DNA of 64,000 nt from Pseudeuparius sepicola (taxonomy: Eukaryota; Arthropoda; Insecta; Coleoptera; Anthribidae): positions 85,383,454 to 85,447,453 of the forward strand of contig OY987298.1 in NCBI GenBank assembly GCA_963920635.1, written 5' to 3'. The first letter of the stretch is position 1. Every line of letters begins with the position of its first letter. The translations under genes and the position numbers were made by a program. Of this stretch, positions 24,001 to 36,025 are shown piece after piece. The notes beneath the pieces are model-generated. The model was not told the DNA's origin. It saw nothing but the letters and a program-made list of their open reading frames with translations, and searched no databases.

Positions 24001-25962
24001 AGTTCTACAACACTATTCCGCCCTCCAAATTTTTCTAAAAAATTTCAAAGTACCTGGTCAGCGCACTTTTTCTATTTTCAAAAATGTTGACATGCTCCGA
24101 AAAAAAATTCCTATGCGACGTAAATTGAGTTCTACAACACGATTCGGCCCTCAAAATTTTTCTAAAAAATTTCAAAGTACCTGGTCAGCGCACTTTTTCA
24201 ATTTTCAAAAATGTTGACATGCTCCGAAAAGAAAATTCCTATGCGACGTAAATTGAGTTCTAGAACACGATTCCACCCTCAAAATTTTTCTAAAAAATTT
24301 TTAAGTTCCTAGTCAGCGCACTTTTTCAATTTTCAAAAATGTTGTCATGCTCCGAAAAAATAATAAATTTCCTATACGACGTAAATTGAGTTCTACCACA
24401 CGATTCCGCCCTCAAAATTTTTCTAAAAAATTTCTAAGTACCTGGCCAGCGCACTTTTTCAATTTTTAAAAATGTTGACATGCTCCGAAAAAAAAATCCT
24501 ATACGACGTAAATTGAGTTCTACAACACTATTCCGCCCTCCAAATTTTTCTAAAAAATTTCAAAGTACCTGGTCAGCGCACTTTTTCTATTTTCAAAAAT
24601 GTTGACATGCTCCGAAAAAAAATTCCTATGCGACGTAAATTGAGTTCTACAACACGATTCCGCCCTCAAAATGTTTCTAAAAAATTTTTGAGTGCCTGGC
24701 CAGCGCATTTTTTCAATTTTCAAAAATGTTGACATGCTCCGAAAAAAAATACCTATGCGACGTAAATTGAGTTCTACAACACGATTCCGCCCTCAAAATT
24801 TTTCTAAAAAAATTTTAAGTACCTGGTCAGCGCACTTTTTCAATTTTCAAAAATGTTGTCATGCTCCGAAAAAAAAATAAAATTCCTATACGACGTAAAT
24901 TAAGTTCTGCAACACGATTCCGCCCTAAAAATTTTTCTATAAAATTTCAAAGTACCTGGTCAGCGCACTTTTTCAATTTTCAAAAATGTTGGCATGCTCC
25001 GAAAAAAAAATTCCTATGCGACGTAAATTAAGTTCTACAACACAATTCCGCCCTAAAAATTTTTTTATAAAATTTCTGTGCCTGGCCAGCGCACTTTTTC
25101 AATTTTCAAAAATGTTGTCATGCTCCGAAAAAAAAAATTCCTATACGACGTAAATTAAGTTCTACAACACGATTCCGCCCTAAAAATTTTTCTATAAAAT
25201 TTCTGAGTGCCTCGAGAGCGCACTTTTTCAATTTTCAAAAATGTTGACATGCTTCGAAAAAAAATACCTATGCGACGTAAATTGAGTTCTACAACACGAT
25301 TCCGCCCTCAAAATTTTTCTAAAAAATTTCAAAGTACCTGGTCAGCGCAATTTTTCAATTTTCAAAAATGTTGGCATGCTCCGAAAAAAAAATTCCTATG
25401 CGACGTAAATTAAGTTCTACAACACAATTCCGCCCTAAAAATTTTTTTATAAAATTTCTGTGCCTGGCCAGCGCACTTTTTCAATTTTCAAACATGTTGA
25501 CATGCTCCGAAAAAAAATTCCTATGCGACGTAAATTAAGTTCTACAACACAATTCCGCCCTAAAAATTTATTTATAAAATTTCTGAGTGCCTGGCCAGCG
25601 CACTTTTTCAATTTTCAAACATGTTGACATGCTCCAAAAAAAAAAATAAAATTCCTATACGACGTAAATTAAGTTCTGCAACACGATTCCGCCCTAAAAA
25701 TTTTTCTATAAAATTTCAAAGTACCTGGTCAGCGCACTTTTTCAATTTTCAAAAATGTTGGCATGCTCCGAAAAAAAAATTCCTATGCGACGTAAATTAA
25801 GTTCTACAACACAATTCCGCCCTAAAAATTTTTTTATAAAATTTCTGTGCCTGGCCAGCGCACTTTTTCAATTTTCAAAAATGTTGTCATGCTTCGAAAA
25901 AAAAGAAATTTTTATACGACGTAAATTAAGTTCTACAACACGATTCCGCCCTAAAAATTTTT
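18044..25962 (+). repeat. Domain A higher-order repeat, copy 3 (truncated, ~7.9 of 8.3 kb)
   Basis: Landmarks match copy 1 at +18,043: short monomer 21,572-21,688, 6-bp insertion 23,664, CTCGAG 25,211. It lacks the 1,418-bp duplication, carries A at 19,363 and T at 21,857 like copy 2, and has C at 24,886 like copy 1. Colinearity stops inside a monomer. G at 25,942 is still T1-like, but T at 25,963 replaces the expected C, and what follows (CTGTGCCTGGCC) is T7-like. The last roughly 400 bp of the unit are missing, replaced by domain B sequence. Confidence 0.93.
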
Positions 25963-28900
25963 TTATAAAATTTCTGTGCCTGGCCAGCGCACTTTTTCAA
26001 TTTTCAAAAATGCTGACATGCTCCGAAAAAAAATACCTATGCGACGTAAATTGAGTTCTACAACACGCATCCGCCCTCAAAATTTTTCTAAAAAATTTCT
26101 GAGTGAATGGCCAGCGCACTTTTTCAATTTTCAAAAATGTTGGCATGCTCCGAAAAAAAAATTCCTATGCGACGTAAATTAAGTTCTACAACACAATTCC
26201 GCCCTAAAATTTTTTTTATAAAATTTCTGTGCCTTGCCAGCGCACTTTTTCAATTTTCAAAAATGTTGTCATGCTCCGAAAAAAAAAAATTCCTATACGA
26301 CGTAAATTAAGTTCTACAACACGATTCCACCCTAAAAATTTTTCTATAAAATTTCTGAGTTTCTCGCCAGCGCACTTTTTTAATTTTCAAAAATGTTGTC
26401 ATGCTCCGAAAAAAAAAATTCCTATACGACGTAAATTAAGTTCTACAACACGATTCCGCCCTCAAAATTTTTCTATAAAATTTCAAAGTACCTGGTCAGC
26501 GCACTTTTTCAATTTTCAAAAATGTTGTCATGCTCCGAAAAAAAATTCCTATACGACGTAAATTGAGTTCTACCACACGATTCCGCCCTCAAAATTTTTC
26601 TAAAAAATTTCTAAGTACCTGGCCAGCCCACTTTTTCAATTTTTAAAAATGTTGACATGCTCCGAAAAAAAATCCTATACGTCGTAAATTGAGTTCTACA
26701 ACACTATTCCGCCCTCCAAATTTTTCTAAAAAATTTCAAAGTACCTGGTCAGCGCACTTTTTCTATTTTCAAAAATGTTGACATGCTCCGAAAAAAAATT
26801 CCTATGCGACGTAAATTGAGTTCTACAACACGATTCGGCCCTCAAAATTTTTCTAAAAAATTTCAAAGTACCTGGTCAGCGCACTTTTTCAATTTTCAAA
26901 AATGTTGACATGCTCCGAAAAGAAAATTCCTATGCGACGTAAATTGAGTTCTAGAACACGATTCCACCCTCAAAATTTTTCTAAAAAATTTTTAAGTTCC
27001 TAGTCAGCGCACTTTTTCAATTTTCAAAAATGTTGTCATGCTCCGAAAAAAAAATAAAATTCCTATACGACGTAAATTGAGTTCTACCACACGATTCCGC
27101 CCTCAAAATTTTTCTAAAAAATTTCTAAGTACCTGGCCAGCGCACTTTTTCAATTTTTAAAAATGTTGACATGCTCCGAAAAAAAAATCCTATACGACGT
27201 AAATTGAGTTCTACAACACTATTCCGCCCTCCAAATTTTTCTAAAAAATTTCAAAGTACCTGGTCAGCGCACTTTTTCTATTTTCAAAAATGTTGACATG
27301 CTCCGAAAAGAAAATTCCTATGCGACGTAAATTGAGTTCTAGAACACGATTCCACCCTCAAAATTTTTCTAAAAAATTTTTAAGTTCCTGGTCAGCGCAC
27401 TTTTTCAATTTTCAAAAATGTTGTCATGCTCCGAAAAAAAAATAAAATTCCTATACGACGTAAATTGAGTTCTACCACACGATTCCGCCCTCAAAATTTT
27501 TCTAAAAAATTTCTAAGTACCTGGCCAACGCACTTTTTCAATTTTTAAAAATGTTGACATGCTCCGAAAAAAAAATCCTATGCGACGTAAATTGAGTTCT
27601 ACAACACGATTCCGCCCTCAAAATGTTTCTAAAAAATTTTTGAGTGCCTGGCCAGCGCACTTTTTCAATTTTCAAAAATGTTGACATGCTCCGAAAAAAA
27701 AATACCTATGCGACGTAAATTGAGTTCTACAACACGATTCCGCCCTCAAAATTTTTCTAAAAAATTTCTAAGTACCTGGCCAACGCACTTTTTCAATTTT
27801 TAAAAATGTTGACATGCTCCGAAAAAAAAATCCTATGCGACGTAAATTGAGTTCTACAACACGATTCCGCCCTCAAAATGTTTCTAAAAAAATTTTAAGT
27901 ACCTGGTCAGCGCACTTTTTCAATTTTCAAAAATGTTGTCATGCTCCGAAAAAAAAATAAAATTCCTATACGACGTAAATTAAGTTCTGCAACACGATTC
28001 CGGGCTAAAAATTTTTCTATAAAATTTCAAAGTACCTGGTCAGCGCACTTTTTCAATTTTCAAAAATGTTGGCATGCTCCGAAAAAAAAATTCCTATGCG
28101 ACGTAAATTAAGTTCTACAACACAATTCCGCCCTAAAAATTTTTTTATAAAATTTCTGTGCCTGGCCAGCGCACTTTTTCAATTTTCAAAAATGTTGTCA
28201 TGCTCCGAAAAAAAAAAAAATTCCTATACGACGTAAATTAAGTTCTACAACACGATTCCGCCCTAAAAATTTTTCTATAAAATTTCTGAGTGCCTCGCCA
28301 GCGCACTTTTTCAATTTTCAAAAATGTTGACATGCTCCGAAAAGAAAATTCCTATGCGACGTAAATTGAGTTCTGGAACACGATTCCACCCTCAAAATTT
28401 TTCTAAAAAATTTTTAAGTTCCTGGTCAGCGCACTTTTTCAATTTTCAAAAATGTTGTCATGCTCCGAAAAAAAAATAAAATTCCTATACGACGTAAATT
28501 GAGTTCTACCACACGATTCCGCCCTCAAAATTTTTCTAAAAAATTTCTAAGTACCTGGCCAGCGCACTTTTTCAATTTTTAAAAATGTTGACATGCTCCG
28601 AAAAAAAAATCCTATACGACGTAAATTGAGTTCTACAACACTATTCCGCCCTCCAAATTTTTCTAAAAAATTTCAAAGTACCTGGTCAGCGCACTTTTTC
28701 TATTTTCAAAAATGTTGACATGCTCCGAAAAAAAATTCCTATGCGACGTAAATTGAGTTCTACAACACGATTCCGCCCTCAAAATGTTTCTAAAAAATTT
28801 TTGAGTGCCTGGCCAGCGCACTTTTTCAATTTTCAAAAATGTTGACATGCTCCGAAAAAAAATACCTATGCGACGTAAATTGAGTTCTACAACACGATTC

Positions 28901-29635
28901 CGTCCTCAAAATTTTTCTAAAAAAATTTTAAGTACCTGGTCAGCGCACTTTTTCAATTTTCAAAAATGTTGTCATGCTCCGAAAAAAAAATAAAATTCCT
29001 ATACGACGTAAATTAAGTTCTGCAACACGATTCCGCCCTAAAAATTTTTCTATAAAATTTCAAAGTACCTGGTCAGCGCACTTTTTCAATTTTCAAAAAT
29101 GTTGGCATGCTCCGAAAAAAAAATTCCTATGCGACGTAAATTAAGTTCTACAACACAATTCCGCCCTAAAAATTTTTTTATAAAATTTCTGTGCCTGGCC
29201 AGCGCACTTTTTCAATTTTCAAAAATGTTGTCATGCTCCGAAAAAAAAAATTCCTATACGACGTAAATTAAGTTCTACAACACGATTCCGCCCTAAAAAT
29301 TTTTCTATAAAATTTTTGAGTGCCTGGCCAGCGCATTTTTTCAATTTTCAAAAATGTTGACATGCTCCGAAAAAAAATACCTATGCGACGTAAATTAAGT
29401 TCTACAACACGATTCCGCCCTCAAAATGTTTCTAAAAAATTTTTGAGTGCCTGGCCAGCGCATTTTTTCAATTTTCAAAAATGTTGACATGCTCCGAAAA
29501 AAAATTCCTATGCGACGTAAATTAAGTTCTGCAACACGATTCCGCCCTAAAAATTTTTCTATAAAATTTCAAAGTACCTGGTCAGCGCACTTTTTCAATT
29601 TTCAAAAATGTTGTCATGCTCCGAAAAAAAAATAA
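25136..29635 (+). repeat. Domain B higher-order repeat, unit 1 (4,500 bp, ~35 monomers)
   Basis: Phased on the CTCGAG monomer. The first roughly 830 bp are also the tail of domain A copy 3; from 25,963 the sequence is new. It contains T1-like and T6-like mosaics, ATGCTGACATG near 26,010, CACGCATCCG near 26,066, GTGAATGGCC near 26,103, TACGTCGTAAATT at 26,678, two GGCCAACG T10 monomers (27,523 and 27,778), a T4/T5 hybrid near 27,885 (AATGTTTCTAAAAAAATTTTAAG) and CCGGGCT at 28,000. Unit 2 repeats most of these at offsets of 4,500, then 4,465, then about 4,595, because of indels. Confidence 0.9.
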
Positions 29636-32600
29636 AATTCCTATACGACGTAAATTAAGTTCTACAACACGATTCCGCCCTAAAAATTTTTCTATAAAAT
29701 TTCTGAGTGCCTCGAGAGCGCACTTTTTCAATTTTCAAAAATGTTGACATGCTTCGAAAAAAAATACCTATGCGACGTAAATTGAGTTCTACAACACGAT
29801 TCCGCCCTCAAAATTTTTCTAAAAAATTTCAAAGTACCTGGTCAGCGCAATTTTTCAATTTTCAAAAATGTTGGCATGCTCCGAAAAAAAAATTCCTATG
29901 CGACGTAAATTAAGTTCTACAACACAATTCCGCCCTAAAAATTTTTTTATAAAATTTCTGTGCCTGGCCAGCGCACTTTTTCAATTTTCAAACATGTTGA
30001 CATGCTCCGAAAAAAAATTCCTATGCGACGTAAATTAAGTTCTACAACACAATTCCGCCCTAAAAATTTATTTATAAAATTTCTGAGTGCCTGGCCAGCG
30101 CACTTTTTCAATTTTCAAACATGTTGACATGCTCCAAAAAAAAAAATAAAATTCCTATACGACGTAAATTAAGTTCTGCAACACGATTCCGCCCTAAAAA
30201 TTTTTCTATAAAATTTCAAAGTACCTGGTCAGCGCACTTTTTCAATTTTCAAAAATGTTGGCATGCTCCGAAAAAAAAATTCCTATGCGACGTAAATTAA
30301 GTTCTACAACACAATTCCGCCCTAAAAATTTTTTTATAAAATTTCTGTGCCTGGCCAGCGCACTTTTTCAATTTTCAAAAATGTTGTCATGCTTCGAAAA
30401 AAAAGAAATTTTTATACGACGTAAATTAAGTTCTACAACACGATTCCGCCCTAAAAATTTTTTTATAAAATTTCTGTGCCTGGCCAGCGCACTTTTTCAA
30501 TTTTCAAAAATGCTGACATGCTCCGAAAAAAAATACCTATGCGACGTAAATTGAGTTCTACAACACGCATCCGCCCTCAAAATTTTTCTACAAAATTTCT
30601 GAGTGAATGGCCAGCGCACTTTTTCAATTTTCAAAAATGTTGGCATGCTCCGAAAAAAAAATTCCTATGCGACGTAAATTAAGTTCTACAACACAATTCC
30701 GCCCTAAAATTTTTTTTATAAAATAAAATGTTGTCATGCTCCGAAAAAAAAAATTCCTATACGACGTAAATTAAGTTCTACAACACGATTCCGCCCTAAA
30801 AATTTTTCTATAAAATTTCTGAGTTTCTCGCCAGCGCACTTTTTTAATTTTCAAAAATGTTGTCATGCTCCGAAAAAAAAAATTCCTATACGACGTAAAT
30901 TAAGTTCTACAACACGATTCCGCCCTCAAAATTTTTCTATAAAATTTCTGAGTGCCTCGCCAGCGCACTTTTTCAATTTTCAAAAATGTTGTCATGCTCC
31001 GAAAAAAAAAAATTCCTATACGACGTAAATTAAGTTCTACAACACGATTCCGCCCTCAAAATTTTTCTAAAAAATTTCAAAGTACCTGGTCAGCGCACTT
31101 TTTCAATTTTCAAAAATGTTGTCATGCTCCGAAAAAAAATTCCTATACGACGTAAATTGAGTTCTACCACACGATTCCGCCCTCAAAATTTTTCTAAAAA
31201 ATTTCTAAGTACCTGGCCAGCCCACTTTTTCAATTTTTAAAAATGTTGACATGCTCCGAAAAAAAAATCCTATACGTCGTAAATTGAGTTCTACAACACT
31301 ATTCCGCCCTCCAAATTTTTCTAAAAAATTTCAAAGTACCTGGTCAGCGCACTTTTTCTATTTTCAAAAATGTTGACATGCTCCGAAAAAAAATTCCTAT
31401 GCGACGTAAATTGAGTTCTACAACACGATTCGGCCCTCAAAATTTTTCTAAAAAATTTCAAAGTACCTGGTCAGCGCACTTTTTCAATTTTCAAAAATGT
31501 TGACATGCTCCGAAAAGAAAATTCCTATGCGACGTAAATTGAGTTCTAGAACACGATTCCACCCTCAAAATTTTTCTAAAAAATTTTTAAGTTCCTGGTC
31601 AGCGCACTTTTTCAATTTTCAAAAATGTTGTCATGCTCCGAAAAAAAAATAAAATTCCTATACGACGTAAATTGAGTTCTACCACACGATTCCGCCCTCA
31701 AAATTTTTCTAAAAAATTTCTAAGTACCTGGCCAACGCACTTTTTCAATTTTTAAAAATGTTGACATGCTCCGAAAAAAAAATCCTATACGACGTAAATT
31801 GAGTTCTACAACACTATTCCGCCCTCCAAATTTTTCTAAAAAATTTCAAAGTACCTGGTCAGCGCACTTTTTCTATTTTCAAAAATGTTGACATGCTCCG
31901 AAAAGAAAATTCCTATGCGACGTAAATTGAGTTCTAGAACACGATTCCACCCTCAAAATTTTTCTAAAAAATTTTTAAGTTCCTGGTCAGCGCACTTTTT
32001 CAATTTTCAAAAATGTTGTCATGCTCCGAAAAAAAAATAAAATTCCTATACGACGTAAATTGAGTTCTACCACACGATTCCGCCCTCAAAATTTTTCTAA
32101 AAAATTTCTAAGTACCTGGCCAACGCACTTTTTCAATTTTTAAAAATGTTGACATGCTCCGAAAAAAAAATCCTATGCGACGTAAATTGAGTTCTACAAC
32201 ACGATTCCGCCCTCAAAATGTTTCTAAAAAATTTTTGAGTGCCTGGCCAGCGCACTTTTTCAATTTTCAAAAATGTTGACATGCTCCGAAAAAAAATACC
32301 TATGCGACGTAAATTGAGTTCTACAACACGATTCCGCCCTCAAAATTTTTCTAAAAAAATTTTAAGTACCTGGTCAGCGCACTTTTTCAATTTTCAAAAA
32401 TGTTGTCATGCTCCGAAAAAAAAATAAAATTCCTATACGACGTAAATTAAGTTCTGCAACACGATTCCGGGCTAAAAATTTTTCTATAAAATTTCAAAGT
32501 ACCTGGTCAGCGCACTTTTTCAATTTTCAAAAATGTTGGCATGCTCCGAAAAAAAAATTCCTATGCGACGCAAATTAAGTTCTACAACACAATTCCGCCC

Positions 32601-33586
32601 TAAAAATTTTTTTATAAAATTTCTGTGCCTGGCCAGCGCACTTTTTCAATTTTCAAAAATGTTGTCATGCTCCGAAAAAAAAAAATTCCTATACGACGTA
32701 AATTAAGTTCTACAACACGATTCCGCCCTAAAAATTTTTCTATAAAATTTCTGAGTGCCTCGCCAGCGCACTTTTTCAATTTTCAAAAATGTTGACATGC
32801 TCCGAAAAGAAAATTCCTATGCGACGTAAATTGAGTTCTGGAACACGATTCCACCCTCAAAATTTTTCTAAAAAATTTTTAAGTTCCTGGTCAGCGCACT
32901 TTTTCAATTTTCAAAAATGTTGTCATGCTCCGAAAAAAAAATAAAATTCCTATACGACGTAAATTGAGTTCTACCACACGATTCCGCCCTCAAAATTTTT
33001 CTAAAAAATTTCTAAGTACCTGGCCAGCGCACTTTTTCAATTTTTAAAAATGTTGACATGCTCCGAAAAAAAAATCCTATACGACGTAAATTGAGTTCTA
33101 CAACACTATTCCGCCCTCCAAATTTTTCTAAAAAATTTCAAAGTACCTGGCCAGCGCACTTTTTCTATTTTCAAAAATGTTGACATGCTCCGAAAAAAAA
33201 TTCCTATGCGACGTAAATTGAGTTCTACAACACGATTCCGCCCTCAAAATGTTTCTAAAAAATTTTTGAGTGCCTGGCCAGCGCACTTTTTCAATTTTCA
33301 AAAATGTTGACATGCTCCGAAAAAAAATACCTATGCGACGTAAATTGAGTTCTACAACACGATTCCGTCCTCAAAATTTTTCTAAAAAAATTTTAAGTAC
33401 CTGGTCAGCGCACTTTTTCAATTTTCAAAAATGTTGTCATGCTCCGAAAAAAAAATAAAATTCCTATACGACGTAAATTAAGTTCTGCAACACGATTCCG
33501 CCCTAAAAATTTTTCTATAAAATTTCAAAGTACCTGGTCAGCGCACTTTTTCAATTTTCAAAAATGTTGTCATGCTCCGAAAAAAA
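29636..33586 (+). repeat. Domain B higher-order repeat, unit 2 (3,951 bp)
   Basis: Matches unit 1 from its start at +4,500. At 30,724/30,725 a 35-bp deletion shortens one monomer relative to 26,225-26,259, after which the offset is 4,465. One monomer near 30,950 has no counterpart in unit 1, giving an offset near 4,595 (TACGTCG at 31,273). CCGGGCT recurs at 32,467. The end is shorter than unit 1 by about four monomers, lacking the 29,3xx-29,6xx segment. The base at 32,571 (GACGC instead of GACGT) is a rare change in the most conserved block. Confidence 0.88.
30724..30725. other. 35-bp deletion junction
   Basis: The sequence reads TATAAAATAAAATGTTGTC, whereas unit 1 has 35 more bases at 26,225-26,259, including the CAGCGCAC block. 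This is one of very few monomers in the window without that block. Confidence 0.88.
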
Positions 33587-36025
33587 AATTCCTATACGAC
33601 GTAAATTAAGTTCTACAACACGATTCCGCCCTAAAAATTTTTCTATAAAATTTCTGAGTGCCTCGAGAGCGCACTTTTTCAATTTTCAAAAATGTTGACA
33701 TGCTTCGAAAAAAAATACCTATGCGACGTAAATTGAGTTCTACAACACGATTCCGCCCTCAAAATTTTTCTAAAAAATTTCAAAGTACCTGGTCAGCGCA
33801 CTTTTTCAATTTTCAAAAATGTTGGCATGCTCCGAAAAAAAAATTCCTATGCGACGTAAATTAAGTTCTACAACACAATTCCGCCCTAAAAATTTTTTTA
33901 TAAAATTTCTGTGCCTGACCAGCGCACTTTTTCAATTTTCAAACATGTTGACATGCTCCGAAAAAAAATTCCTATGCGACGTAAATTAAGTTCTACAACA
34001 CAATTCCGCCCTAAAAATTTATTTATAAAATTTCTGAGTGCCTGGCCAGCGCACTTTTTCAATTTTCAAACATGTTGACATGCTCCAAAAAAAAATAAAA
34101 TTCCTATACGACGTAAATTAAGTTCTGCAACACGATTCCGCCCTAAAAATTTTTCTATAAAATTTCAAAGTACCTGGTCAGCGCACTTTTTCAATTTTCA
34201 AAAATGTTGGCATGCTCCGAAAAAAAAATTCCTATGCGACGTAAATTAAGTTCTACAACACAATTCCGCCCTAAAAATTTTTTTATAAAATTTCTGTGCC
34301 TGGCCAGCGCACTTTTTCAATTTTCAAAAATGTTGTCATGCTTCGAAAAAAAAAAAATTTTTATACGACGTAAATTAAGTTCTACAACACGATTCCGCCC
34401 TAAAAATTTTTCTATAAAATTTCTGAGTGCCCCGCCAGCGCACTTTTTCAATTTTCAAAAATGTTGACATGCTTCGAAAAAAAATACCTATGCGACGTAA
34501 ATTGAGTTCTACAACACGATTCCGCCCTCAAAATTTTTCTAAAAAATTTCAAAGTACCTGGTCAGCGCACTTTTTCAATTTTCAAAAATGTTGGCATGCT
34601 CCGAAAAAAAAATTCCTATGCGACGTAAATTAAGTTCTACAACACAATTCCGCCCTAAAATTTTTTTTATAAAATTTCTGTGCCTTGCCAGCGCACTTTT
34701 TCAATTTTCAAAAATGTTGTCATGCTCCGAAAAAAAAAATTCCTATACGACGTAAATTAAGTTCTACAACACGATTCCGCCCTCAAAATTTTTCTATAAA
34801 ATTTCTGAGTGCCTCGCCAGCGCACTTTTTCAATTTTCAAAAATGTTGTCATGCTCCGAAAAAAAAAATTCCTATACGACGTAAATTAAGTTCTGCAACA
34901 CGATTCCGGGCTAAAAATTTTTCTATAAAATTTCAAAGTACCTGGTCAGCGCACTTTTTCAATTTTCAAAAATGTTGGCATGCTCCGAAAAAAAAATTCC
35001 TATGCGACGTAAATTAAGTTCTACAACACAATTCCGCCCTAAAAATTTTTTTATAAAATTTCTGTGCCTGGCCAGCGCACTTTTTCAATTTTCAAAAATG
35101 TTGTCATGCTCCGAAAAAAAAAAATTCCTATACGACGTAAATTAAGTTCTACAACACGATTCCGCCCTAAAAATTTTTCTATAAAATTTCTGAGTGCCTC
35201 GCCAGCGCACTTTTTCAATTTTCAAAAATGTTGACATGCTCCGAAAAGAAAATTCCTATGCGACGTAAATTGAGTTCTGGAACACGATTCCACCCTCAAA
35301 ATTTTTCTAAAAAATTTTTAAGTTCCTGGTCAGCGCACTTTTTCAATTTTCAAAAATGTTGTCATGCTCCGAAAAAAAAATAAAATTCCTATACGACGTA
35401 AATTGAGTTCTACCACACGATTCCGCCCTCAAAATTTTTCTAAAAAATTTCTAAGTACCTGGCCAGCGCACTTTTTCAATTTTTAAAAATGTTGACATGC
35501 TCCGAAAAAAAAATCCTATACGACGTAAATTGAGTTCTACAACACTATTCCGCCCTCCAAATTTTTCTAAAAAATTTCAAAGTACCTGGTCAGCGCACTT
35601 TTTCTATTTTCAAAAATGTTGACATGCTCCGAAAAAAAATTCCTATGCGACGTAAATTGAGTTCTACAACACGATTCCGCCCTCAAAATGTTTCTAAAAA
35701 ATTTTTGAGTGCCTGGCCAGCGCACTTTTTCAATTTTCAAAAATGTTGACATGCTCCGAAAAAAAATACCTATGCGACGTAAATTGAGTTCTACAACACG
35801 ATTCCGTCCTCAAAATTTTTCTAAAAAAATTTTAAGTACCTGGTCAGCGCACTTTTTCAATTTTCAAAAATGTTGTCATGCTCCGAAAAAAAAATAAAAT
35901 TCCTATACGACGTAAATTAAGTTCTGCAACACGATTCCGCCCTAAAAATTTTTCTATAAAATTTCAAAGTACCTGGTCAGCGCACTTTTTCAATTTTCAA
36001 AAATGTTGTCATGCTCCGAAAAAAA
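33587..36025 (+). repeat. Domain B higher-order repeat, unit 3 (2,439 bp, 19 monomers)
   Basis: The 2,439-bp periodicity runs from about 32,436 to 37,332: CCGGGCT at 32,467 and 34,906, the T3-T4 module near 33,083 and 35,522, and CTCGAG at 33,662 and 36,101. Private differences from the next unit include A at 33,918 (CCTGACC against CCTGGCC). Also C at 33,151 (GGCCAGC) matches T at 35,590 one period later. Confidence 0.92.

Noticed and set aside
1..25962. The near-identical 8.3-kb copies as an assembly artefact.
   Set aside because: Not excluded. The private differences (1,320; 3,814; 16,573) and the unique 1,418-bp duplication argue for real copies, but only raw long reads can settle it.
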